Shown here one piece after another: positions 53,203 through 63,729 of a DNA stretch of 64,000 bases. The notes beneath the pieces were generated by a model. The model was not told the DNA's origin. It saw only the letters and a list, made by a program, of their open reading frames with translations, and did not search any database. Source of the DNA: Ovis canadensis (taxonomy: Eukaryota; Chordata; Mammalia; Artiodactyla; Bovidae); NCBI RefSeq assembly GCF_042477335.2, contig NC_091246.1, forward strand, positions 14,319,001 through 14,383,000, given 5' to 3'. Position 1 is the first letter of the stretch. The number at the start of each line of letters is the position of its first letter. Both the position numbers and the translations under genes were made by a program.

Positions 53203-53689
53203 ATTACTAGTGTTGAATGAATCAAGTGGTAAACTTAGTCTCTGTTGAGAAATTTTATCTTCAGTGAAGTCAAACTTTAATGAATACATCTGTCCATCTC
53301 TTATGTCTTGTATCTTGCCTTGCCTTTGACACCAGTGGGTACAATGAATTTTTATGGAACATGGGCAGTTTACACAAGGGGAGATGTGTTTGTGAAAGCT
53401 CCAGAAAGACTGTAACCTGTAGAAGGCCTATCTTAGGGTAGAAGCCCGTCCCTACAGGCTTGACTCCTGTCCTAGTCTACCCGTTATTAATAGTTTCAAT
53501 CACAGCGCAGTTTCCAGGAATCCTGGGGAATTCGGATTTAGGAAGAGTCACTTCTCCGGAGGAGGGCAGGTAGCTTCCCTGAGCATGGATGTCCTTGGTC
53601 TGGTAAGAGGCCACATGTTCATGGGAAGGCCCTTTTTGGCAGGAGCGAGACTTGTGCGAAAGCCACTGAAGAATGATAAAAGAAACAAG

Positions 53690-54500
53690 ATGGGCGGGAA
53701 TGGGGGCAGGAGGGGCGGGGCCCGGGCTGGGGGGCGGGGCTGCAAGGCGGACCCCAGGCCGGAGCGCGTGGAGGCGGGGGGGCGGGGTCTTCCGGGGGCG
53801 GGGTCTCGGGCGGCGCGGGTGCCTTGCAGCTGCCGCGGGCGGGCGGGCCGGCTGGCTGGCGGGAGGCGGCGGGCCCGCAGCGGCGCGGCGTCCCGGCTGC
53901 GCGACGGGCTGAATAAAGGCCATGGCCGCCTCTCTGGGCCCCGCAGGCGGTGGCGGCGCCGGGGCAGCGCACGGCTCCGGCCCGTCGGGCTTCGCCTTCG
54001 ACTCTGGACTCGAGATCAAAACTCGCTCGGTGGAGCAGACGCTGCTGCCGCTGGTTTCTCAGGTAAAGCGGCGCGCGCGGCCCCTGGTCTCACCCCCCTC
54101 GCCGCGGCCCGCGATGGCGGCGGTAGCTCCCGGCGGGGGCCGGGCCGGGCCGGGCCGGAGGCAGCCGCTGCCCCACATTCCGTGCCGGGACTGCGGCGTC
54201 GGCGTCTGGTCGCCTTTCTGGGGCTTGAGGACTGGCCTTCGTTGAGGCGGAGGGAGTCTGGACCATCCGAAATCCGGCTGCGGGGCAGGGAGACCTGTGC
54301 GGACCGGAGTCCGGCTGCAGGTGCGCCGCCAGGCTTCCGCACCCGAATCGCCCGGGGCTGCGACTCCGGCGGCCCCCGGCCCTGCTCCCGGGGAGCGGAG
54401 GGGACCTCCGCGGGGGCTCCGCTGGCCCTCAGGGGCCCTCCTCGCTGCCGTCACACCTTTGCATCTCCAGTCCCAACCCGGACTGTAGCCGGTCTGGCTG
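53690..54500 (+). promoter_or_regulatory. CTNNAL1: CpG island and TATA-less promoter of CTNNAL1
   Basis: Base composition changes abruptly from A/T-rich to very G/C- and CpG-rich. At least four GC boxes of the ggggcgggg type (Sp1/KLF sites) lie upstream of the ATG, at about 53714, 53731, 53779 and 53797. Two of them sit in the closely similar units ggggcggggtctt and ggggcggggtctc. No TATA box is seen in a good position, which fits a broadly expressed CpG-island promoter with dispersed starts around 53820-53900. The island continues through exon 1 into the start of intron 1. Confidence 0.85.
53922..54062 (+). CDS. CTNNAL1: CTNNAL1 (alpha-catulin), first coding exon
   Basis: The ATG at 53922 sits in a strong Kozak context (gccatgg). 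It opens 47 codons beginning MAASLGPAGGGGAGAAHGSG and ending in EQTLLPLVSQ at a donor ag|gtaaag. Catulin is a vinculin/alpha-catenin-related scaffold that binds Rho-GEF and cytoskeletal partners; this exon holds only the low-complexity Gly/Ala-rich N-terminus and the start of the vinculin-like helical region (SGLEIKTRSVEQTLLPLVSQ). The recalled human N-terminus is nearly identical after the Gly-rich part. Exon 2 was not found, so intron 1 exceeds 9.9 kb and the gene continues right of the window. An ATG-less reading through 54245 is intronic. Confidence 0.94.
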
Positions 54501-55469
54501 GCGCGTGCCTCCGAGTCCAGCGTGCTCTCTCCCCTAGGCCTTTGTCCCTTCCCCGTCGTGTGTAAGTCTGCTCCCCAGTCGCCCATTTACCCCGGGCCAC
54601 CCTTCCCCTTAACCTGCCTGCTCACTTTAATTGGCTTTTGCTCGGCCCCGAAATGGTGAAGTGGAGGACCGCCTGATAGTTAATCCGGGTACACATCTTT
54701 TTGCCAAATCCCATTTGGGATGTATGGTTTATTGAATTTACCGGTCACAACAGAAGTCTGGAATCAGCTAATTGACGCGCTTAGCTTTAGAGAAGTTTTT
54801 GTTACTGAGAGCCGACTTATACGAACCCTCGGGGCTAGAATTCCTCTAGGTCTGATATGTGCCAAGCACTGTGGGCAGTGAAGAATTCTGTGCCTTAAGG
54901 AGCTCGCTGGATGTGTGACTCAACTCCTTTGTAACGTCTTGATGATTCACATTCGTATTGCCAAGATTTTCAAGGTAGAAGGAATCTTAAATGTTATCTG
55001 ACTCTGAATTTTAAAAAATTCTCTCTTACAGCATCCTTGACATCTGGTCACCAGGGCCCTGCTTAAACATGCTCAGTGGTGTGGGCCTGTAGCTCGTCCA
55101 TAGAATTTTCAATACTATTAATATCTCTAATCCATCCCAGCCTGCAAATATTTGATAACAGTAGTCACACATATCCCATATTTCTGTTATGCTGAGTAAA
55201 TAGCCCATTTTCTTCACCTGTGCTTATTTTAGCCTGGCTAACAGAACAGTGAATAACCTTGATGCTCTGTATGGGCCTTCCCTTCCTTGTCGGAAAGAAG
55301 CACTGACAGGTGGGATGAGTTGAGGATCAGTTGGTGATGTCTGCATTTCCCTCTCCTACAAAAGAATACCATTACCACCACCAACACAACCACAACAGAA
55401 AATGAGAAATACTGGAGTAGTTTTAAGAGAGAGTTAAGAGAGTGGTATTTTATCCGTTTAAAAATATAG

Positions 55470-55695
55470 TAATAAAGATAGAATGCTTACTGTGGGTGAG
55501 ACCATGTTCTATGCACTTGATACATATTAGCCCATTTAATTCTCATAAATCTTACAGGGGTAGAGATATGTTTATTTTCATTATATGAATGAGGAAACTG
55601 AGGATAAGGGACTTGTGGGACTTTCACCTATAAATGTCCAACTAGGGTTTGCACCCTGACAGCCTCATCCCAGAGTCTTAGCTACACCGCACTGT
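55470..55695 (-). repeat. MIR SINE remnant
   Basis: gttctatgcacttgatacat, gcccatttaattctcataaa and tgaggaaactgaggataagg are classical reverse MIR blocks. Confidence 0.8.
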
Positions 55696-55918
55696 ATTTG
55701 TCTCTAGAGATTAGAAGACGTGATGAGGTCAGCTAGTAGTAGGTCCAGATAAGAGAGTCACAATAGAAAACCAAGGTTGTTGTAATCTGCAGAAATGGTA
55801 ACATTTCACAGTATCACTGCTAAAAATGTATCCTACAAGTTCTGCATTGTGTAATTCAGGGGTGAGAGAGGGTGGGCAGAGTAGGAGAGTGGAGAAGGAA
55901 ACATGCATTGGCTGCTGA

Positions 55919-56555
55919 GAGTTAACTAGAGGTCAGTGCTAACGGGGGAAAATGTGGGCGTTTTTTTGTTTTTCCTTCCCTGTTAAAGGCTAATTCAGGG
56001 CCATAGCTGAGGTTCTGCATCCCACATATTATGTGTCCACAACTATATCTTTAGCATTATTATAACTGATGTTCCTAATGATTAACTGTGAAGGTGAAAT
56101 CGCTCAGTCCTGTCCGACTCTTTGCGACCCCATGGACTATACAGTCCATGGAATTCTCCAGGCCATAATACTGGAGTGGGTTGCCTTTCCCTTCTCCAGG
56201 GGATCTTCTTGACCCAGGAATTGAACTGGGGTCTCCTGTTTTGCAGGCAGTACTCAACAATAAAAAAAGTTAAATCATGCTTAAAATAAAGAAATATCTA
56301 TAGCATGGGCAAAACACTCACAAAGCAGAAGTGTGGAATGTGATTTAGAATGATTTTTATGTTTTAGTGAGTATTAGTGGATTCGGGAGTTAACTAGAGG
56401 TCAGTGCTAACTGGGGAAATGTGGGTATTTTTTTTTTGTTTTTCCTTCCCTGTTAAAGGCTAATTCAGGGCCATAGCTGAGGTTCTGCATCCCACATATT
56501 ATGTGTCCACAGCTATATCTTTAGCATTATAACTGATATTCCTAATGATTAACTG
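55919..56555 (+). repeat. Tandem duplication: copies 55919-56088 and 56387-56555
   Basis: The two copies are nearly identical over about 170 bp (sharing gagttaactagaggtcagtg and ggttctgcatcccacatatt) and begin 468 bp apart. Copy 1 is followed at once by a Bov-tA, copy 2 at once by a BovB. Confidence 0.93.
56089..56256 (-). repeat. Bov-tA SINE, head-truncated, after duplication copy 1
   Basis: Reverse-complement body from gaaatcgctcagtcctgtcc to tttgcaggcag. The end is truncated within the tRNA part. An internal deletion removes part of the gactgcagcccgccagg region. Confidence 0.85.
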
Positions 56556-57499
56556 GTTCCAAATAGGAAAAGGAGTACATCAAGGCTGTATATTGTCACC
56601 CTGCTTATTTAACTTATATGCAGAGTACATCATGAGAAATGCTGGGCTGGAAGAAGCACAAGCTGGAATCAAGATTGTCGGGAGAAATATCAGTAACCTC
56701 AGATATGCAGATGACACCACCCTTATGTCAGAAAGTGAGAGGAACTAAAAAGCCTCTTGATGAAAGTAAAAGAGGAGAGTGAAAAAGTTGGCTTAAAGCT
56801 CAACATTCAGAAAACGAAGATCATGGCATCTGGTCCCATCACTTCATGGGAAATAGGTGGGGAAACAGTGGAAACAGTGTCAGACTTTTTGTTGGGGGGG
56901 GGGGGGGACCCAAGATCACTGCAGATGGTGACTGCAGCCATGAAATTAAAAGACGCTTACTCCTTGGAAGAAAAGTTATGACCAACCTAGACAGCATAGC
57001 ATATTGAAAAGCAGAGACATTACTTTGCCAGCAAAGGTCCATCTAGTCAAGGCTATGGTTTTTCCAGTGGTCATGCATGGATGTGAGAGTTGGACTGTGA
57101 AGAAGGCTGAGTGCTGAAGAACTGATGCTTTTGAACTGTGGTGTTGGAGAAGACTCTTGAGAGTCCCTTGGACTGCAAGGAGATCCAACCAGTCCATTCT
57201 GAAGGAGATTAGCCCTGGGATTTCTTTGGAAGAAATGAAGCTAAAGCTGAAACTCCGTACTTTGTCCACCTCATGGGAAGAGTTGACTCATTGGAAAAGA
57301 CTCTGATGCTGGGAGGGATTGGGGGCAGGAGGAGAAGGGGACGACCGAGGATGAGATGGCTGGATGGCATCACTGACTCGATGGACGTGAGTCTGAGTGA
57401 ACTCCGAGAGTTGGTGATGGACAGGGAGGCCTGGCGTGCTGCGATTCATGGGGTCGCAAAGAGTCAGACACGACTGAGCGACTGAACTGAACTGAACTA
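56556..57499 (+). mobile_element. BovB (RTE) LINE, reverse-transcriptase C-terminal half to 3' end
   Basis: This is the longest BovB copy here (about 0.94 kb). The frame 56545-56748 reads GVHQGCILSPCLFNLYAEYI and then LRYADDTTLM, the YADD catalytic motif of the reverse transcriptase. The frame then breaks at a stop, is disturbed by a 14-base G run (56894-56907) and resumes in 57273-57485 ([20 protein letters not shown]). The 3' tip has (gaact)n repeats. It is a dead 5'-truncated copy. Confidence 0.93.
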
Positions 57500-58021
57500 A
57501 GTGGATTCGAGTGAAGCTCTCTAGAAAACTCATGTCCAGGAGTCTCATCTTTCTAAGGATGCTGCATTATTATTCAACTCATGTTTTACCACCATATCCA
57601 TTAGACTAGTCTAAGCTTTTTAGGCAACCATTTGTTGTAGGCTTTCTAGTTACTACTCTTCGAGGGACTTGTATTCTAGTTGGGAGATAGGACAGGTATA
57701 GAATAGCACGTGGCAAGTGTCAGATGAAGATCATCAATAGTAAATGCTCTAAGAGCTCAGAGCAGGTGTGGATGAGTCAGCAATGATATCCTAGAGGAGA
57801 TAGGGTCTGAGGTGAGGAAGTGAGGCTATTGAACAGTTCAGTCAGTTTTAAGCAGTTTCTACTCAGATCATTTAACCTCTTCTGACTCTAAGTAAAAAGT
57901 TCTGGACTACTGGCCTTTTTCTAGGAATGCAATGTTACATCAATATTGGACAAATGCACCTGTGTAATTTTCTGCATCACATAGTAGAAAAGATACATGT
58001 TCTTTTCAGTGGATGCAGGAA

Positions 58022-58235
58022 AAAAAGTGAAAGTGAAGTCGCTCTGTCATGTCCAACTCTTTGGGAACCTGTGGACTGTAGCCCACCAGGCTCCTCTGTC
58101 CATGGAATTCTCCAGGCAAGAATACTGGAGTGGGTTGCCATTTTCTTCTCCAGGGGATCTTCCCCACCCAGGAATTGAACCTGGGTCTCCTGCATTGCAG
58201 GCAGACTCTTTACCCTTTGAGCCACTAGGGAAGTA
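58022..58235 (-). repeat. Bov-tA SINE
   Basis: This is a full reverse-complement copy (gtgaaagtgaagtcgctctg to tgagccactagggaag). Confidence 0.92.
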
Positions 58236-58267
58236 TTTGGTTAAATTCAATAACAAACTAGTAATAG

Positions 58268-58866
58268 AAGTTGTTGTTCAGTCGCTCAGTCATGTCCAAC
58301 TTGTGATCCCATGAACTGCAGCACGCCAGGCTTCCCTGTCCTTCACCATTTCCTGGAGCTTGCTCAAACTATGTCCACTGAGTCGGTGATGCCATCCAAC
58401 CATCTCATCCTCTGTTGTCCCCTTCTCCTCCTGCCTTTAACCTTTCCCAGCATCAGGGTCTTGTCTAAGGAGTTGGCTCTTCACATCAGGTGCCAAAGTA
58501 TTGTAGCTTCAGCATCAGTCCTTCCAATGAATATCCAGGGTTGATTTCCTTGTAGTCCAAGGGACTCTGTAGAGTTTTCTCCAACATCACAGCTCAAAGG
58601 CATCAATTCTTCGGCGCTCAACCTTCCTTATGGTCCAACTCTCATGTCCATATATGACTACTGGAAAAACCATAGCTTTGACTAGATGGACCTTTGTTGG
58701 CAAAGTAATGTCTCTGCTTTTTAATATGCCGTCTAGGTTTATCATAGCTTTTCTTCTAAGGAGCAAGCGTCTTTTAATTTCATGGCTGCAGTCACCATCT
58801 GTAGCAATTTTGGAGCCCAAGAATATAAAGTCTGTCAATATTTCCATTGTTTCCCCATCTATTTAA
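58268..58866 (-). mobile_element. BovB (RTE) 3' end, about 600 bp
   Basis: This reverse-complement BovB end runs from gttcagtcgctcagtcatgt to ttccattgtttccccatcta. On the minus strand 58587-58847 still reads a polyprotein piece (MEILTDFIFLGSKIATDGDC). Confidence 0.93.
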
Positions 58867-59394
58867 TGTCATAGCAACAAGTCAAATTTAAAATAAACAT
58901 TTCCTTAAAACTAAAACAAGAGGAGGGATACCTGTTAGCATAGCTTCTATTCAGTGGTACTCAAAATCATAACCAATGCAACAAGACACGAAGTGAAAGG
59001 TGTAATGATAAGAAAGGAAAAATCAAAGTATAATTATCTACATAAGAAATGGAGTCTACAAATAAATTTTAAAAATTTAGAGGTTTAGTAGGTTCACTCA
59101 GTGTAAGTCTTAAGTGAGCTGCACTTTGCTCTGCATTAATAACAGAAAAGTAGTCCTAAAAAATGATACCAGTTATAAATCAACTTATACTCCATTAAAA
59201 ATTTGTTTAAATTTTTAAATACCAGTTAGAATAAAAATGAAAGCAAAATATGTGTATATATGTGTCTAGTAAAAGAGTTGCTAAGCTTTGTGGGGAGTTT
59301 TATGAGAAGGCCAAAGTAAAGCTAAATAAATGGGAAGGAAGTACCATGTTCTTGGCTAGACTGACTGGATGTCATGGGCATATCAATTTTCCCT

Positions 59395-59602
59395 GTGCCA
59401 AGTCACTTCAGTCATGTCCAACTCTTCGCAAACTCATGGACTGTAGCCCATCCAGCTTCTCTGTCCATAGGATTTCTCAGGTAAGAGTATTGGAGTGGGT
59501 TGCCATTTCCTCCTCCAGGGAATCTTCCTGACCCAGGGATTGAACCTGAGTCTCCCGCATTGCAGGCAGATTCTTTACTATCTGAACCACTAGGGAAGCT
59601 CC
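59395..59602 (-). repeat. Bov-tA SINE nested in L1
   Basis: This is a reverse-complement copy with an exact 11-bp target-site duplication caattttccct at 59384-59394 and 59603-59613. Confidence 0.94.
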
Positions 59603-59785
59603 CAATTTTCCCTATTAATATGTAAATTTAATGCGATTCCAATGAAAATTTCAACAGGATTTTTTGAGTAGAATTTGATAAAAGTAATTCTAAAATTTAT
59701 ATGAAAGAGCAGAAACCCAAGAATATCAGAAGAGAAACAAGGTGGGTGGAGTTGCTCTGCCAGATTTCAAGTCTTATTATAAAGC

Positions 59786-60061
59786 TAGAGAAGGCAAAGG
59801 CAACCCACTCTAGGACTCTTGCCTGGAAAATCCCACGGACGGAGAGGCCTGGTAGGCTGCAGTCCATGGGGTCACTAAGAGTTGGGCATGACTGAGCAAC
59901 TTCCGTTTCACTTTTCACTTTCATGCATTGGAGAAGGAAATGGCAACTGACTCTAGTGTTCTTGCCTGGAGAATCCCAGGGACGGGGGAGCCTAATGGAC
60001 TGCCGTCTATGGGGTTGCACAGAGTCGGACACGACTGAAGCAACTTAGCAGTAGCAGCAGC
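59786..60061 (+). repeat. Bov-A2 SINE nested in L1
   Basis: Both monomers, the linker and a (cag)n tail are present. It separates L1 sequence at aaagcta and ataatgaagacaatgtgg. Confidence 0.93.
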
Positions 60062-61290
60062 AGAATAATGAAGACAATGTGGATTTAACAGAGATGGGCA
60101 AAGAGACTAGTGAAACGGAATAGAGAACTTAGGAACAATCACACGCGTATGGAAACTTGATAATTCACAGAATGGGCACTTCTTGTCAGTAGGAAAAGGA
60201 AGAACTTCTTAAAAAATGAGGATAATTGGTTCTCTAAATAGAAACACATGATATTGCATCTCTGTCTCACAGTATATACAGAAACAATTCCAAATGGATT
60301 AAAAATATCAATATGGAAGTAAAAACTTACAGTACTTTTAGGCAAAAAAAAAAATGGGCAGTATTTTCCCCACCTCATGGTGGGAAAGGAATTCTTAATA
60401 GACCAAAAGCGAAGATTAATATATTTGCTCCATTAAAATGAATCTTTGTCAGAATTGAAAGGATAAGCCATAAAACAAGAGAATATGATTGCAACAAAAA
60501 TAACCAACAAATGATTGTAGCTCTCAGAATAAAGGACTCCAATGAATCAAAAATAAGATTACCCATTAAAAATTGGTAAAATAAGTAGTCATGTTGCAGA
60601 AGAGGAAACAGATGTCTAACACATATGTGAAAAGATGCTCAGCTTTATTAGAAATCAGTGAAATACAAGTTAAAACCACAGCACAAGCGTTGGAATGTGG
60701 AGCTAATGGAAATGTCAGTAGTACAACCATTTTGGAAAACAATTTGATGTAATATATTAAAGTTGACAGTAGGTATTACCTACGCCTAGTACTTGACTCT
60801 TAAATCCACACCCTAAGAGAAAATCCTGCACGTGTGTTAGACACATACTTTGGAATGTTGATAGTCAGTTTGCTTCTAACGGCTCCAAAATGAAAACTAC
60901 CCAAACGTCTTTTAGCAGTAAAGATGTTTAAATAAAGAGTGCTAGGTTCATAAAATGAGATACTGCTGTAGCAGTGAAATGAATAAACCATGGCTATAAT
61001 TATCAGTCTGGATGAATCTCAAATGTTAAGGAGAAAAAATTAAAAGGTTCAAAGCAGGCAAAACAAAACCATGTATCATTTAAGGATATAACAGAGGTGC
61101 AACAGTTATAATAAGGGGATGATGAGCACAAAATTAGGACAGTGGTTTCTTTTGGCTGGTGAGGGGGTGATCTGGAAAGTGAGGGACCCATAGGGCACCT
61201 GAATTTTCAGAGGTGCTGGTATAGTGTTTTCTGAAGGTCGGTGGTAGGTGTGTTTTGCCTTCCTGTCGTTTCTTTAAATGATACAAATAT

Positions 61291-62157
61291 CTATTATATA
61301 CACTCATTTGTTGGATGTTTTGTAATTCAGACAGTTTTTTTACATGCTCTGGGCTAAGTCCCAAGCACAATTCCTGCAGAGCAGCACCCACCTTCTTTAA
61401 TAATCACTTTATTCTTCCTGTCAAAACTCCCCCTCCCAGTCTTACAATGCTTTCATCCAAGGAAGGGAAGAGGGCACTCTGCCACACAGCCCCACCCTAG
61501 CCTGGAATGTTATTCTACCACCCACCAGTCTTTTCCTGTCTGTGATAGATTTACTCCACTCGCCATTACACAGGCTTGAAATCTCTAGGGTAGCTCCCCT
61601 GTCTTCTTGATTCTCACTGCACTGTCCTGGAAGCTTTCAGGATCGATGGTCTCACCAAGTTGGAGATGCACTGAGTCCATATGGGGCGCTCTGCTGATCT
61701 CTGTATGTGAATATAGGTGTTTTTAATGCAAAGGTAAAACACAGAAATGGTGTAAAAAGTGAGTGAAAGAGCCCCTTTTCCTGCTTTTAAAGACCTCAAC
61801 ATGATTCAGTGTCTATCTTCTATATTGGTCTCTATAGCAGATTAGTCCATTTTTATATGTTGTAATTTTGACAGTTTACTAGTGAGTTAAGCCCAGAGAT
61901 GAACTTCTCTGTCCTGGGCTGACTCCCTTGTTTTTCAGGTCTCAGGGAATTAAGACTTGTTCTCTTTTCTGGCCTACTGCTAGGCTTGTTTATTTTTCCT
62001 GCTGGATCTTCACCTCTTTTCTTATCGTCCCACAAAATAAACTAAGATAATCCATTACAATCAAGAGATTGCTGTCAGTTATCCTAGAAAATAAGATAGC
62101 ATCACAAACATGAGGAAAGAATAGAGATTCTAGAAATGTAAATTGGATAACATCTAA
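61291..62157. other. CTNNAL1 intron 1, nothing recognised
   Basis: 61430-61560 is C-rich with weak L2-like character. No gene was seen. Confidence 0.4.
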
Positions 62158-62168
62158 TCATTATGTGA

Positions 62169-62549
62169 AAGTGTTAGTGACTCAGTCATGTCTGACTCTG
62201 TGACCCCCATGGACTGTAGCCCACCAGGCTCCTCTGTCCATGGAATTCTCCAGGCAAGATTACTGGAGTGGGTAGCCATTCCCTTCTCCAGGAGATCTTT
62301 GTGACCCTGGGATCCAACCCAGGTGTCCTGCATTGTAGGCAGTTCCCTAGTGGCTCACATGGTAAAGAATCTGCCTGCAATGCAGGAGTCCCGGGTTGGA
62401 TTCCTGAGTTGGGAAGCCCCCCTGGAGGAGGGCATGGCAGCCCACTCCAGCATTCTTGCCTGGAGTATCCCATGGACAGAGGAGCTTGATGGGCTATAGT
62501 CCATGGGGTCGAAAAGTGTCAGACAGGACTGAAGTGACTTAGCATGCAG
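62169..62549. repeat. Fold-back SINE: inverted pair of Bov-tA copies with one target-site duplication
   Basis: A minus-strand Bov-tA (62169-62342) is joined directly to a plus-strand Bov-tA (62343-62549). An exact 11-bp direct repeat tcattatgtga flanks only the pair as a whole (62158-62168 and 62550-62560). The inner arms 62327-62342 and 62371-62386 pair around a 28-nt loop, and complementarity extends outward for about 160 bp. Confidence 0.95.
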
Positions 62550-62675
62550 TCATTATGTGATGTTTACTAAATACCAGACACTCTTCTAAGCATTTATTTA
62601 CCACGTGGGTCTCTCCATAGCATTGGTTGTCCTCCATGATTTGGTAGCTGGTTTTCTTCCACAGTGATTGATCCC

Positions 62676-62692
62676 AGAGAGAGAGAGAGAGA
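62676..62692. repeat. (GA)n microsatellite
   Basis: About eight uninterrupted ga units follow atccca. Confidence 0.9.
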
Positions 62693-63169
62693 AATGTAAG
62701 TCACAATGTGTTTTAATACCTACTCTCAGAGGTACATCCTTGCTTCTACTTTATTCTAATCATTAGAAGTGGGTCACTAATTTCATCTCACTCAAGGGGA
62801 GAGAAGTGAAGCTTGAAAGGAGAAATATTGAAGAACTGGAGCACACATTTTAAAACCACTACTGAGATTATACCACTGTCCTCAAAAATTGTTGAGTGAC
62901 TTGTCACACAGAGTCAAATACAAACTGTATTCCAATTCACAGCCTTAGATGGCTGGTCCCTGCCTACCTGTTGGATATTGGTTTTACACTTGTCCTCTTG
63001 CCCATTATTCTTTATTCTGGCCTTACTTTATTCTTTGAAAAAAAAAAAAAGAACAGTCTCATTCTGAAGGATGCCCCTCCTTTTTCTTTTCTTCCCTTAT
63101 TTTTCTTAAACAGTTATTTCTTCTCCCTGCAATACTTTATCCTTTCATGTTTACCAGCCTCTCTACTTG

Positions 63170-63492
63170 GACTGTAAGAAGACCCAACCAGTCCATTCTG
63201 AAGGAGATCAGACCTGGGATTTCTTTGGAAGGACTGATGCTGAAGCTGAAACTCCAGTACTTTGGCCACGTCATGCGAAGAGTTGACTCATTGGAAAAGA
63301 CTCTGATGCTGGGAGGGATTGGGGGCAGGAGGAGAAGGGGACGAGAGGGGATGAGATGCATCACTGACTCGATGGATGTGAGTCTGAGTGAACTCCAGGA
63401 GTTGGTGATGGACAGGGAGGCCTGGCGTGCTGCGATTCATGGGGTCTCAAAGAGTTGGACACGACTGAGCGACTGAACTGAACTGAACTGAA
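63170..63492 (+). mobile_element. BovB (RTE) 3' end nested in L2
   Basis: This is a 5'-truncated copy whose frame 63147-63476 reads [20 protein letters not shown]. The 3' tip is (gaact)n. A 7-bp flank ctacttg (63163-63169 and 63493-63499) is the likely target-site duplication. Confidence 0.92.
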
Positions 63493-63510
63493 CTACTTGA
63501 TATCGTTTAG

Positions 63511-63729
63511 TGAAAGTGAGTGAGTGAAGTTGCTCAGTCATATCCGACTCTTTGCGACCCCGTGGACTGTAGCCCACCAGGCTCCCCCGTCCATGGCATT
63601 CTCCAGGCAAGATTACTGGAGTGGGTTGCCATTTCCTTCTCCAGGGGATCTTCCCGACCCAGGGATCAAACCCGGGTCTCCTGCATTGCAGGCAGACACG
63701 TTACCCTCTGAGCCACCAGGGAAGCCCAT
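63511..63729 (-). repeat. Bov-tA SINE nested in L2
   Basis: This is a near-consensus reverse-complement copy (gaagttgctcagtcatatcc to tgagccaccagggaagccc). A 12-bp target-site duplication gatatc(g/a)tttag lies at 63499-63510 and 63730-63741. Confidence 0.95.

Larger units (their letters stand above)
47661..53215 (+). other. TMEM245: Probable TMEM245 3' UTR
   Basis: No further exon is seen after the TGA. The human TMEM245 transcript has a multi-kilobase 3' UTR that ends shortly before CTNNAL1. An AATAAA at 53197-53202 followed by a GT-containing stretch is the best distal poly(A) site; alternatives are AATAAA at 52290-52295 and 51431-51436. The region holds MIR remnants (about 48650-48860 and 52540-52760), a Bov-A monomer, and Bov-tA and BovB pieces, so the UTR has grown in ruminants. 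The true end cannot be fixed without transcript data. Confidence 0.5.
58915..61290 (+). mobile_element. Old L1 LINE (ORF2 end and 3' UTR) with two nested SINEs
   Basis: Blocks in L1 order include aatgcaacaagacacgaag, aatgcgattccaatgaaaat, acaattccaaatggattaaa, gtgaaaagatgctcagcttt, gtagcagtgaaatgaataaa and gtgatctggaaagtgaggg. The L1 is heavily mutated. A Bov-tA (59395-59602) and a Bov-A2 (59786-60061) interrupt it, leaving about 1.9 kb of L1. Confidence 0.82.

Noticed and set aside
53585-54565. 326-codon open frame on + (and 180-, 175- and 117-codon frames on -) across the CpG island
   Set aside because: Very high G+C removes stop codons by chance. The frames are low-complexity Arg/Gly/Pro/Ala and cross the CTNNAL1 exon-intron boundary in other frames.
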